NCBI GenBank assembly: GCA_945873925.1
Contig: CAMCES010000001.1
Span: forward strand, 1-64,000
From: Bordetella parapertussis
GTDB lineage: Bacteria; Pseudomonadota; Gammaproteobacteria; Burkholderiales; Burkholderiaceae_C
Reading direction: 5' to 3'
DNA length: 64,000 nucleotides
Position numbers and translations under genes: made by a program. The notes below the pieces were generated by a model, which was not told the DNA's origin, did not search any database, and worked only from the letters and a program-made list of their open reading frames with translations. Position 1 is the stretch's first letter; every line of letters begins with the position of its first letter. This document shows positions 45,130 through 54,237 of this stretch, piece after piece.

Positions 45130-47463
45130 ATGAACGCCCCCCTCGACGTCTCCTTTTTTCAACGCGCCGCCAAGCCCCTGACCAGCTACCGCAAATACTG
45201 GGCAGCGCGATTCGGCACGGCGCCGTTTTTGCCGATGAGCCGCGCCGAAATGACACAGCTGGGCTGGGACAGTTGCGACATCATTTTGGTCTCGGGCGAC
45301 GCCTATGTCGACCACCCGAGTTTTGGCATGGCGGTCATTGGGCGCATGTTGGAAGCCCAAGGGTTCCGCGTGGGCATCATCGCGCAGCCCGAGTGGCACA
45401 GCGCCGAAGCCTTCCAAGCCATGGGCCAACCGAATTTGTTTTTTGGCGTGACCGCGGGCAACATGGACTCCATGATCAACCGCTACACCGCGGACCGCAA
45501 AATCCGCAGCGACGACGCCTACACGCCCGGCGGCGCAGGTGGCAAGCGACCGGACCGCAGTGTGCTGGTTTACAGCCAACGTTGCCGAGAAGCCTACCCC
45601 GAGGTGCCGATCATCATCGGTGGCATCGAAGCGTCGCTCAGGCGGATTGCGCATTACGACTATTGGCAAGACAAGGTGCGCCGCGCCATCTTGATCGATG
45701 CCAAAGCCGATTTGTTGTTGTATGGCAATGCCGAGCGTGCGTTGGTCGAGGTGGCACACCGCATCGCTGTCAAAGAACCCATTGCTCAGATCACCGATGT
45801 GCGCGGCACCGCCTTCATGGTGCGGCAAACACCCGAGGATTGGTTTGAGATTGACAGCACCGAAGTGGACACGCCCGGGCGTATCGAAGCCCATGTGAAC
45901 CCCTACCTGATGGTGAGCGACCAGGCCAAAGCGCAAGGCGAAACCTGTGCGCGTGAAGACGAAGCGCAAGCCGTGGCGGATGCTGCCAACTTCACCACCT
46001 CACCGCTGCAGTTCGTGCCCAACCCCGCCTTGCCAGCCAAGGGCAAACTCAAGGTGCCACCTCGCGACCGCTCGGTCATCCGTTTGCCTAGTTATGAGCA
46101 AGTCAAAAGCGACCCGGTCTTGTATGCCCACGCCAACCGCGTTTTGCATTTGGAAACCAACCCGGGCAATGCACGTGCTTTGGTGCAAGCGCATGGCGAA
46201 GGGCGCACCGCTCGCGATGTCTGGATCAACCCGCCGCCCATTCCTTTGACGACGGCTGAGATGGACCATGTGTTTGACTTGCCGTATGCCCGCAGCCCGC
46301 ACCCGAGTTATGCGGATGCGCAAGGCGGCCACGATGGCGAGACCAAAATCCCCGCGTGGGAAATGATCCGCTTCAGCGTCAACATCATGCGCGGTTGCTT
46401 TGGTGGTTGCACCTTTTGCTCGATCACCGAGCACGAAGGCCGCATCATTCAAAGTCGCAGCGAAGCATCCATCCTGCGCGAAATTGAAGACATCCGCGAC
46501 AAAGTGCCGGGCTTCACCGGCGTGGTGAGTGACTTGGGCGGGCCGACTGCCAACATGTACCGCATCGGTTGCAAAACGCCCGAGATTGAAGCCGCGTGTC
46601 GCAAACCCAGTTGCGTGTTTCCAGGCATTTGTCAAAACCTCAACACCAGCCATGCGCCGCTGATTCAGCTCTATCGCAAAGCGCGTACCTTGCGCGGCGT
46701 GAAAAAAATCCTCATTGGTTCTGGTCTGCGCTACGACCTGGCGGTGGAAAGCCCCGAGTATGTGAAAGAGTTGGTGACGCACCATGTGGGCGGCTATTTG
46801 AAAATTGCGCCCGAGCACACCGAAGGCAGCCCGCTGTCCATGATGATGAAGCCGGGCATTGGCAGCTACGAGCGTTTCAAACAGATGTTCGACAAGTACA
46901 GCGCCGAGGCTGGCAAGAAGCAATACCTGATTCCGTATTTCATCGCGGCGCACCCGGGCACCCGTGACGAAGACATGATGCATTTGGCGGTGTGGCTGAA
47001 GAAGAATGGTTTTCGCGCAGACCAGGTGCAGACTTTTTATCCCAGCCCCATGGCGACAGCCACGGCGATGTACCACTCTGGCAAAAACCCCTTGAAGCGC
47101 GTTGGCCGCGACAGCGAAGCGGTGGACATCGTGCGCGGTGAGAAACGCCGCCGTTTGCACAAAGCGTTTTTGCGCTATCACGACTCGAACAACTGGCCGC
47201 TGCTGCGCGACGCCTTGAAAGCCATGGGCCGCGCCGACCTGATTGGCAATGGCAAGCAGCATCTGATTCCGCGTTTTCAGCCGCTCAACACCGAGGGCTA
47301 CACCAGCAGTCGGCGCAAAAACAGCACGTCTGCTTCGGCAAAAACATCGCCGGTGACACAGGGGCGTGTGAAGGCGGGTGCCGCTTCGGGCGGTCCGGTC
47401 AAGACCGCGCCGGGCAAGATGTTGACGCAGCACACCGGCTTGCCACCACGTAAGACCAAGTGA
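45130..47463 (+). CDS. YgiQ-family radical SAM protein
   Basis: A 777-residue protein of the YgiQ family, of unknown reaction. An N-terminal B12-binding-like domain (GDAYVDHPSFGMAVIGRMLE) is followed by the radical SAM core with the cluster ligands Cys423, Cys427 and Cys430 (RGCFGGCTFCSITEHEGR), then FYPSPMATATAMYHSGKNP. A basic Ser/Thr/Lys-rich tail ends the protein. Length is typical (about 700-780). The gene stands alone between the toxin-antitoxin locus and the convergent hppA. Confidence 0.9.
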   Translation: MNAPLDVSFFQRAAKPLTSYRKYWAARFGTAPFLPMSRAEMTQLGWDSCDIILVSGDAYVDHPSFGMAVIGRMLEAQGFRVGIIAQPEWHSAEAFQAMGQPNLFFGVTAGNMDSMINRYTADRKIRSDDAYTPGGAGGKRPDRSVLVYSQRCREAYPEVPIIIGGIEASLRRIAHYDYWQDKVRRAILIDAKADLLLYGNAERALVEVAHRIAVKEPIAQITDVRGTAFMVRQTPEDWFEIDSTEVDTPGRIEAHVNPYLMVSDQAKAQGETCAREDEAQAVADAANFTTSPLQFVPNPALPAKGKLKVPPRDRSVIRLPSYEQVKSDPVLYAHANRVLHLETNPGNARALVQAHGEGRTARDVWINPPPIPLTTAEMDHVFDLPYARSPHPSYADAQGGHDGETKIPAWEMIRFSVNIMRGCFGGCTFCSITEHEGRIIQSRSEASILREIEDIRDKVPGFTGVVSDLGGPTANMYRIGCKTPEIEAACRKPSCVFPGICQNLNTSHAPLIQLYRKARTLRGVKKILIGSGLRYDLAVESPEYVKELVTHHVGGYLKIAPEHTEGSPLSMMMKPGIGSYERFKQMFDKYSAEAGKKQYLIPYFIAAHPGTRDEDMMHLAVWLKKNGFRADQVQTFYPSPMATATAMYHSGKNPLKRVGRDSEAVDIVRGEKRRRLHKAFLRYHDSNNWPLLRDALKAMGRADLIGNGKQHLIPRFQPLNTEGYTSSRRKNSTSASAKTSPVTQGRVKAGAASGGPVKTAPGKMLTQHTGLPPRKTK

Positions 47464-47499
47464 GTCCCTCAAGCCGCCCGGCTTGGGCAAGCACCGGCC

Positions 47500-49665
47500 T
47501 TACTTGCCTTCAGCTGCCGCAGCAGCTGGGGCCTCAGCAGGTGCGCTGACCCCAGGCGGCTTGTCCACCGCTGCTGGGGCCGCCACACTGCCGCCGTGGA
47601 AATGCATCATCACGGGCACGATCAGCAAGGCCACGATGTTGATGATCTTGATCAAGGGGTTGATCGCTGGACCCGCGGTGTCCTTGTAGGGGTCGCCCAC
47701 GGTGTCGCCAGTCACGGCCGCTTTGTGGGTTTCAGAGCCTTTGCCGCCATGGTGACCGTCTTCGATGTATTTTTTTGCGTTGTCCCAGGCGCCACCGCCG
47801 GTACACATGGAAATCGCCACGAACAAGCCGGTGACGATGGTGCCCATCAGCAAACCGCCCAAAGCCGCTGGGCCGAGGATCAGACCGACCAAGATCGGCG
47901 CCACCACGGGCAACAAGCTGGGGATCATCATTTCTTTGATGGCTGCGGTGGTCAGCATATCGACCGCGGTGTCGTACTCGGGCTTGCCGGTTCCGTCCAT
48001 GATGCCTTTGATTTCTCTGAACTGGCGGCGCACTTCCACCACCACCGCACCGGCGGCGCGGCCCACGGCCTCCATCGCCATCGCGCCAAAGAGGTAAGGA
48101 ATCAGGCCCCCGATGAACAAACCGATGATGACCTTGGGGTCGCTCAAGTCAAAGCTGATGTGCGCACCCAAGCCTTCGAGCTTGTGGGTGTAGTCGGCGA
48201 ACAGCACCAGCGCGGCCAGACCGGCGGAGCCAATGGCATAGCCCTTGGTCACGGCTTTGGTGGTGTTGCCCACCGCGTCCAGCGGGTCGGTGATGTCGCG
48301 CACGCTGGCTGGCAGCTCAGCCATTTCGGCAATGCCACCGGCGTTGTCGGTGATCGGGCCGTAGGCGTCCAAGGCGACCACGATACCGGCCATGCTGAGC
48401 ATAGAGGTGGCGGCGATGGCAATGCCGTACAAACCGCCCATGTCAAACGCGCTGTAGATGGCGGCGCAGACGAACAGCACAGGCCAAGCGGTGGAGCGCA
48501 TAGAAACACCCAAACCAGCAATGATGTTGGTGCCGTGGCCGGTGGTCGACGCTTGCGCGATGTGCTGCACAGGCGCGTACTGGGTGCCTGTGTAGTACTC
48601 GGTGATCCAGACCAGCGCACCGGTCAAGATCAAACCAACGGCACAGGTGCCGAACAATTTGTCAGCGCTCAAGGCCGTGCCATCAGGCAAGGTCATGGCG
48701 TTTGGAAACATGGACTGGGTGACAAAGTAAAAAGCAATCAAGGACAAGATGCCCGAGACGGCCAAGCCTTTATACAGCGCAGGCATCACGTTGGTCATGC
48801 CGGGGCTGGCTTTTACAAAGAAGCAACCAATGATGGAGGCCACGATGGACACGCCGCCCAACACCAGCGGGTAAAGCACCATGTTGGGGCCAGCAGTGCC
48901 GGCCAGCAGCGCACCCAGCACCATGGTGGCGATCAGGGTCACGGCGTAGGTTTCGAACAAGTCAGCAGCCATGCCTGCGCAGTCACCCACGTTATCACCC
49001 ACGTTGTCGGCGATCACGGCAGGGTTGCGTGGATCGTCCTCGGGAATACCGGCTTCAACTTTGCCCACCAGGTCGGCACCGACGTCAGCGCCTTTGGTGA
49101 AAATACCGCCGCCCAAGCGGGCAAAAATGGAAATCAGCGAAGAACCAAAGGCAAAACCAATCAGCGGATTGAGCATGCCAGCCAGTGCTTTGCCGTCTGC
49201 AGGTACACCCGCTGCCGTGAGGTACCAGTAAAAGCCGGTCACGCCTAAGAGGCCAAGCCCCACCACCAACATGCCGGTGATGGCGCCGCCGCGGAATGCG
49301 ACATCCAGCGCTGGGCCAATGCCCTTGGTAGCCGCTTGTGCGGTGCGCACATTGGCCTTGACCGACACGTTCATGCCGATGAAACCACAGGCACCCGACA
49401 GCACCGCACCCAGCACAAAGCCGACCGAGCTCAAGGGGTCTAAGACCCATGCAATCAGGATGGCCAAAACCACGCCGACCATGGCGATGGTTTTGTACTG
49501 CCTGGCCAAATAGGCTGATGCGCCAGTTTGAATGGCCGCCGCAATTTCTTGCATGCGGGCATTGCCAGCGTCTTGGGAAAGAATCCAACTGCGGGCCCAA
49601 AACCCGTAAATCACGGCGATGAGGCCACAGATGAGCGCGAAGTAAAGCGCTGAATTGCCAGTCAT
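47500..49665 (-). CDS. hppA: K+-independent proton-pumping membrane pyrophosphatase
   Basis: A 721-residue integral membrane pyrophosphatase with about 16 helices, which couples PPi hydrolysis to H+ export. The substrate site is recognisable in DVGADLVGKVEAGIPEDDPR and ADNVGDNVGDCAGMAADLFE. The motif GNTTKA (codons at 48253-48270) has Lys where K+-dependent enzymes carry Ala, which marks the K+-independent class. ATG 49665 has a GGAG ribosome site; the longer frame upstream lacks similarity. The tail is Ala/Pro-rich (APAEAPAAAAAEGK). It is divergent from the soluble pyrophosphatase gene. Confidence 0.95.
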   Translation of the reverse strand: MTGNSALYFALICGLIAVIYGFWARSWILSQDAGNARMQEIAAAIQTGASAYLARQYKTIAMVGVVLAILIAWVLDPLSSVGFVLGAVLSGACGFIGMNVSVKANVRTAQAATKGIGPALDVAFRGGAITGMLVVGLGLLGVTGFYWYLTAAGVPADGKALAGMLNPLIGFAFGSSLISIFARLGGGIFTKGADVGADLVGKVEAGIPEDDPRNPAVIADNVGDNVGDCAGMAADLFETYAVTLIATMVLGALLAGTAGPNMVLYPLVLGGVSIVASIIGCFFVKASPGMTNVMPALYKGLAVSGILSLIAFYFVTQSMFPNAMTLPDGTALSADKLFGTCAVGLILTGALVWITEYYTGTQYAPVQHIAQASTTGHGTNIIAGLGVSMRSTAWPVLFVCAAIYSAFDMGGLYGIAIAATSMLSMAGIVVALDAYGPITDNAGGIAEMAELPASVRDITDPLDAVGNTTKAVTKGYAIGSAGLAALVLFADYTHKLEGLGAHISFDLSDPKVIIGLFIGGLIPYLFGAMAMEAVGRAAGAVVVEVRRQFREIKGIMDGTGKPEYDTAVDMLTTAAIKEMMIPSLLPVVAPILVGLILGPAALGGLLMGTIVTGLFVAISMCTGGGAWDNAKKYIEDGHHGGKGSETHKAAVTGDTVGDPYKDTAGPAINPLIKIINIVALLIVPVMMHFHGGSVAAPAAVDKPPGVSAPAEAPAAAAAEGK

Positions 49666-49900
49666 AAAAGCTCCTTGGTTGTTTCGCGATGAGGTGGGGC
49701 CACGCAATGGGTTGTTTGACACCACCTTGCGTTGCTTCCTCACACACTCACAACGAGGGTGATTGGCCAACCCAGCGAATGTACGTGATTGAAAAAGGGC
49801 TGTTCCCGGAAACAGTACCAAGGTGTCAGGAAACTCAGGGTAATTACTGACAAAATAGACCAGTTTTTCGTTTCCCATTTCAATTTGTGAGATTTTCAAC

Positions 49901-50437
49901 ATGTCCCTCGACAACGTCACCGCAGGCAAGAACGCACCCCGTGAATTCAACGTGATCATCGAAATCCCGATGAACGCCGACCCGATCAAATATGAAGTGG
50001 ACAAGGAAACCGGCGCCATCTTCGTCGACCGGTTCATGAGCACGGCCATGCATTACCCGACCAACTACGGCTATGTGCCCAAAACCATCAGCGGTGACGG
50101 TGACCCGGTCGACGTGCTGGTCATCACCCCCGTGCCTCTGATCCCTGGGGTGGTCGTGCCATGCCGCCCGATTGGCATATTGAAAATGGAAGACGAAGCG
50201 GGTATGGATGGCAAAGTCTTGGCTGTGCCGACCGACAAAATCTTGTCTATCTACACCCAATGGCAAAAACCCGAAGACCTCAACCCCATGCGATTGAAAA
50301 CCATCGCCCATTTCTTTGAGCACTACAAAGACTTGGAAACCGGCAAATGGGTGAAGATTTTGGGCTGGGAAGGCCCCGAGGCCGCTCGTCAGGAAGTGCA
50401 AGACGGCATGAGCAATTACAAAAAAGCCAAAGGCTGA
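49901..50437 (+). CDS. ppa: Soluble inorganic pyrophosphatase (family I)
   Basis: A 178-residue cytoplasmic family I pyrophosphatase hydrolysing PPi to phosphate. The signature SGDGDPVDVLVITP supplies the metal-binding Asp residues, with IKYEVDKETGAIFVDRF and YPTNYGYVPKT as further active-site parts. The 235-base gap shared with hppA must carry both promoters; no clear boxes were found. The stop is 4 bases from the convergent GNAT-like gene. Confidence 0.96.
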   Translation: MSLDNVTAGKNAPREFNVIIEIPMNADPIKYEVDKETGAIFVDRFMSTAMHYPTNYGYVPKTISGDGDPVDVLVITPVPLIPGVVVPCRPIGILKMEDEAGMDGKVLAVPTDKILSIYTQWQKPEDLNPMRLKTIAHFFEHYKDLETGKWVKILGWEGPEAARQEVQDGMSNYKKAKG

Positions 50438-50441
50438 GGGT

Positions 50442-51620
50442 TCAGTCGGCGCGTTTGAACGGATTGCGTTCGTCCAAATGCGCCATGTATTTGTCCACGC
50501 CCTGGCCCTCGCGCTCTAAAAAGTTGGCCACCGCTTGGGCAAAGCGTTTGTCTGCCAACCAATGCGCGCTGTGGGTACTGACTGGCATCAAGGCCCGGGC
50601 CATTTTGTGCTCACCTTGTGCGCCACCCTCAAAGCGTTGCACACCATGGGCGATGCACCATTGCAGCGGCTGGTAGTAACAAGCCTCGAAATGCAGGCAG
50701 TCGACACGTTCCAAGGCACCCCAATAACGACCATAAGCCACCGCCTGGCTGCTGCCTTGGCCATGGACACCGATCAAACTGCTGGCCATTGGGCGACCTT
50801 CGCGCTCGGCGATGAACAGCAACCAGTTCTCTGGCATGTGTGTTTGCATGGCCTTGAAAAACGCCGGGGTCAGGTAGGGCGCATTGCCATGTTCGAGGTA
50901 GGTGCGCTCATAGCATTGGTAAAAAAAGGCCCAGTCTGCCGGGCTGATGTCGGCACCCTGTGACCAACGAAAGCTGACCCCAGCGTCACTGACTTTGCGG
51001 CGTTCTTGGCGGATTTTTTTTCGCTTTTCTTGGGTCAAGCTGCTTAAAAAACCATCGAAATCGCTCCATTCAAGGTTGTGCCAATGGAATTGCACCGTGT
51101 TGCGGGTCATCAGTTCCAGTTCCTCACTGGCAGCCAAATCAGCCGGGCTGCCAAACAGCATGTGCATGGAAGACAGGTTTTCTTGCTCACACCAGGCCAG
51201 CACCGCTTGCAACAACAACAACCGCATCTCTGAAGAAGCGGCCAGCAAACGTGAGCCCGGCACCGGTGTGAAGGGCACGGCGATCAAGGCTTTGGGGTAG
51301 TAGCGCAGGCCGTGTTGTTGATAGGCATTGGCCCAGGCCCAATCGAATACGTACTCGCCGTAGGAGTGGTCTTTCAAGTAAACAGGGCAAGCGGCTTGCA
51401 GTTCATCCCCGAGCCACAGGCTGAAAAACCGGGGCTTCCAACCGGTGTCGGGTGCGGCGCTGCCGCTGTCATGCATGGCTTGAAGGTAGGCATGCCGCAT
51501 GAACGGGGAGGGTAAGTCTTGGCTGGCCAGCAACTTGTCCCACGCTGCCGAGGGGATCTCGCTGGGGTCTGTATGGACCCGAATGCCATAATCGTTCAGC
51601 TTTTTTTGCATATCTTTCAT
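50442..51620 (-). CDS. GNAT-like N-acetyltransferase family protein (COG3146/PF04339)
   Basis: A 392-residue protein of a family of GNAT/FemAB-like acyltransferases found in many proteobacteria, without an established substrate. Recognisable parts are PSPFMRHAYLQAMHDSGSAA, CPVYLKDHSYGEYVFDWAWA, the basic segment LTQEKRKKIRQERRKVSDAG and the C-terminal FEGGAQGEHKMARALMPVST. The ATG at 51620-51618 overlaps, on the opposite strand, the ATG of nadE; an alternative Met at 51611 would leave a gap of 7 bases. Either way no untranslated space is left for separate promoters. Confidence 0.82.
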   Translation of the reverse strand: MKDMQKKLNDYGIRVHTDPSEIPSAAWDKLLASQDLPSPFMRHAYLQAMHDSGSAAPDTGWKPRFFSLWLGDELQAACPVYLKDHSYGEYVFDWAWANAYQQHGLRYYPKALIAVPFTPVPGSRLLAASSEMRLLLLQAVLAWCEQENLSSMHMLFGSPADLAASEELELMTRNTVQFHWHNLEWSDFDGFLSSLTQEKRKKIRQERRKVSDAGVSFRWSQGADISPADWAFFYQCYERTYLEHGNAPYLTPAFFKAMQTHMPENWLLFIAEREGRPMASSLIGVHGQGSSQAVAYGRYWGALERVDCLHFEACYYQPLQWCIAHGVQRFEGGAQGEHKMARALMPVSTHSAHWLADKRFAQAVANFLEREGQGVDKYMAHLDERNPFKRAD

Positions 51621-53283
51621 GACGCTTCAACTCAGTGTAGCCCAGCTCAATTTCACCGTGGGTGACATGCAGGGCAATGCCCAGAAAATCATCCAAGCTG
51701 CCCACGATGCATACGCGCGTGGGGTGCGCCTGTTGGTCACGCCTGAGTTGTCAATTTCTGGCTACGCTGCCGAAGATTTGTACCTGCGCCCCTCGTTCAT
51801 CCAGTCCTGCACCGGTGCCGTGGATTTTGTGCGTTCTTCGTTGGCCGATTTGCCAGGCATGCATGTGGTAGTTGGCCACCCCAGCGGTGACGATCAGCGC
51901 ACCCGCTCGGTGGCGGTTCAGCACCGCTTAAACATGGCTTCGGTGCTGACAGAGGGCAAAGTGCTGGCCTCTTACGCCAAGCGCGAACTTCCCAATTACC
52001 AGGTGTTTGATGAACGCCGCTATTTCAAGCCAGGCCAAAACGCTTGTGTGTTCGAGGTGGCGGGCGTAAAGGTCGGTTTGTTGATTTGTGAAGACGCCTG
52101 GTTTGAACAACCTGCTCGCGATGCCCAAGCCGCTGGCGCGCAACTGCTGGTGGTCATGAATGCTTCTCCCTTTCACAAAGGCAAGTCGGGAGAGCGCGAA
52201 GCCGCCATGCGTGAGCGTTGCCTGGCCACCGGCTTGCCCTTGGTGTATGCCCATTTGGTCGGCGGCCAAGACGAGGTGGTGTTCGAGGGGCGGTCCTTTG
52301 CCCTGCAAGCCCGAGGCGACCTCGCTGGGCGGGCACCCAGTTTTCTGGAAGACGCTTTTGAGGTGCGTTGCACAGCGGGCGCGCAGGGCTTGGTTTTGCA
52401 AGCCAGCATCCAACCCTTGCCCGATGAGCTTTGCGATGTGTGGCAAGCCTTGGTGTTGGGGGTGCGGGATTACATTGAAAAAAACAAATTTCCCTTTGTG
52501 CTGCTTGGCTTGTCGGGCGGCATCGATTCGGCGGTGGTGCTGGCGGTAGCGGTCGATGCCTTGGGCCCAGATCGGGTGCGGGCGGTCATGTTGCCGTCGC
52601 CTTACACCGCAGAGATCAGCTTGACCGACGCCCGCGACATGGCCAAACGCACCGGGGTTCAATACGATGAGCTCTCTATCGTGCCAATGTTTGAAGATTT
52701 CTTAGTCACCTTGAAGGCCGACTTTGCAGGCAAACCCCTGGACGCCACCGAAGAAAATATCCAGGCGCGCATCCGCGGAACCTTGCTGATGGCGCTGTCT
52801 AACAAACACGGCGGCATGGTGTTGACCACAGGCAACAAAAGCGAAATGGCCACCGGCTACTGCACGCTTTACGGGGACATGGCGGGTGGTTTTGCAGTGA
52901 TCAAGGATGTGGCCAAAACCTTGGTTTACCAACTGGCCCATTGGCGCAACGCGAACGACCCATTTGGCCAAGGCCTGGACATCATCCCCGAGCGGATCAT
53001 CACCCGCCCCCCCAGCGCGGAGTTGCGTCCTGACCAAACCGACCAAGACAGCCTGCCGCCATACGAGGTATTGGATGCGATTTTGGCCATGTACATGGAG
53101 CAAGACCAAAGCCCAGATCAGATCGAGGCTGCCGGTTACCTTCGCGCCGATGTCGATCAGGTGATCCGCCTGATCCGCATCAACGAGTACAAACGCCGCC
53201 AAGCGCCACCTGGGGTTCGCATCACCCACCGAGCCTTTGGCAAGGATTGGCGTTATCCTATAACCAGTCTTTTCCGCGCTTGA
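51619..53283 (+). CDS. nadE: Glutamine-dependent NAD+ synthetase
   Basis: A 554-residue two-domain enzyme that amidates nicotinate adenine dinucleotide to NAD+. The N-terminal nitrilase-like glutaminase domain has Glu43 (TPELSISGYA), Lys121 (YAKRELPNYQVF) and Cys157 (LLICEDAW). The C-terminal synthetase has the PPi loop LSGGIDSAVVLAVAVDALG and TTGNKSEMATGYCTLYGDMA. It is followed after 34 bases by the P-II gene; P-II control of a glutamine-dependent NadE has been reported in Azospirillum brasilense, so functional coupling is plausible. Confidence 0.96.
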   Translation: MTLQLSVAQLNFTVGDMQGNAQKIIQAAHDAYARGVRLLVTPELSISGYAAEDLYLRPSFIQSCTGAVDFVRSSLADLPGMHVVVGHPSGDDQRTRSVAVQHRLNMASVLTEGKVLASYAKRELPNYQVFDERRYFKPGQNACVFEVAGVKVGLLICEDAWFEQPARDAQAAGAQLLVVMNASPFHKGKSGEREAAMRERCLATGLPLVYAHLVGGQDEVVFEGRSFALQARGDLAGRAPSFLEDAFEVRCTAGAQGLVLQASIQPLPDELCDVWQALVLGVRDYIEKNKFPFVLLGLSGGIDSAVVLAVAVDALGPDRVRAVMLPSPYTAEISLTDARDMAKRTGVQYDELSIVPMFEDFLVTLKADFAGKPLDATEENIQARIRGTLLMALSNKHGGMVLTTGNKSEMATGYCTLYGDMAGGFAVIKDVAKTLVYQLAHWRNANDPFGQGLDIIPERIITRPPSAELRPDQTDQDSLPPYEVLDAILAMYMEQDQSPDQIEAAGYLRADVDQVIRLIRINEYKRRQAPPGVRITHRAFGKDWRYPITSLFRA

Positions 53284-53317
53284 TATTCACTTTTTCGCAA
53301 GACCCAGAGAGTTCACC

Positions 53318-53656
53318 ATGAAACAAATCACCGCGATCATCAAACCCTTCAAGCTCGAAGAAGTCCGAGAAGCCTTGGCTGAATGTGGCGTCACTGGATT
53401 GACAGTCACCGAGGTCAAGGGTTTCGGGCGCCAAAAAGGGCATACCGAGTTGTACCGGGGCGCTGAATACGTGGTGGATTTTTTGCCCAAGGTCAAGGTC
53501 GAGGTGGTGGTCAATTCAGCCGACCTGGACCGCTGCGTAGACGCCATTGTCGCGGCAGCCCGCACCGGCAAAATCGGCGACGGCAAAATATTTGTCACTG
53601 CGGTTGAAAGAGTGGTGCGCATCCGGACCGGTGAGCAAGACGAATCGGCGGTCTAA
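53318..53656 (+). CDS. glnB: Nitrogen regulatory protein P-II
   Basis: A 112-residue P-II signal protein. The T-loop carries the uridylylation site Tyr51 in ELYRGAEYVVDF; the ATP/2-oxoglutarate-binding segments are IIKPFKLEEVREAL, TEVKGFGRQKGH and ARTGKIGDGKIFV. GlnB and GlnK cannot be separated confidently, but the absence of amtB nearby and the link to nadE favour GlnB. Its stop codon overlaps the convergent LOG gene stop. Confidence 0.94.
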   Translation: MKQITAIIKPFKLEEVREALAECGVTGLTVTEVKGFGRQKGHTELYRGAEYVVDFLPKVKVEVVVNSADLDRCVDAIVAAARTGKIGDGKIFVTAVERVVRIRTGEQDESAV

Positions 53657-54237
53657 ATCCGATCCCAACCGTCGCTTTTGGCCAGACCCGCGGCTTCAAC
53701 CAACTGGGGCATGAGTGTTTGCACATCGTCAGACACTTGAACAAAATCCAAATGCCAATCTGATACAAACCCCTGGCTCACCGTGGTTCGCATGAAGGCG
53801 CACAAGCCGTCGTAGTAACCATCGACATTGAGCAGACCCATGGGCTTGTTGTGAAACTCAAGTTGGCGCCAGGTCCAGACCTCAAACAATTCCTCGAACG
53901 TACCAATGCCGCCAGGCAGTGCCAAGAAAGCATCAGCCCGCTCAGCCATGATCTGTTTGCGCTCGTGCATGGTGTCGACCTGGTAGAGCTCATCGCAGTC
54001 GTGTCTGGCGATTTCTTTGGTGGCCAAGGCGTGGGGGATCACGCCCACCACCCGTCCGCCAGCAGCTTTGGTGGCATTGGCCACAATGCCCATCAGGCCG
54101 CTGTTACCACCACCGTAAACCAACTGGCCTTGGTGTTGCCCTATCCAGGTGCCCACAGCAACCGCAGCATGGGCGTATGCCGGCAGTGTCCCAGGCCGTG
54201 ATCCGCAATAAACGGCAATGGAAAAAGCGGGTGTCAT
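53653..54237 (-). CDS. LOG-family protein (TIGR00730-type, cytokinin riboside 5'-monophosphate phosphoribohydrolase-like)
   Basis: A 194-residue Rossmann-fold protein. The signature PGGIGTFEELFEVWTW (PGGxGTxxE) and YGGGNSGLMGIVANAT are diagnostic. The family splits nucleoside monophosphates to base and ribose phosphate; bacterial members are related to plant LOG enzymes. The ATG at 54237 overlaps the RDD gene stop by 4 bases. It is the last of five coupled genes; the terminal codon overlaps the glnB stop. Confidence 0.88.
   Translation of the reverse strand: MTPAFSIAVYCGSRPGTLPAYAHAAVAVGTWIGQHQGQLVYGGGNSGLMGIVANATKAAGGRVVGVIPHALATKEIARHDCDELYQVDTMHERKQIMAERADAFLALPGGIGTFEELFEVWTWRQLEFHNKPMGLLNVDGYYDGLCAFMRTTVSQGFVSDWHLDFVQVSDDVQTLMPQLVEAAGLAKSDGWDRI

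Noticed and set aside
47470..47485. CAAGCCG/CGGCTTG hairpin between the YgiQ-type gene and hppA
   Set aside because: The 2-base loop and missing T-run make it a poor terminator.
46000..47490. Long minus-strand frame opposite the YgiQ-type gene
   Set aside because: Antisense shadow with no recognisable domain; similar shadows occur opposite typA and hppA.
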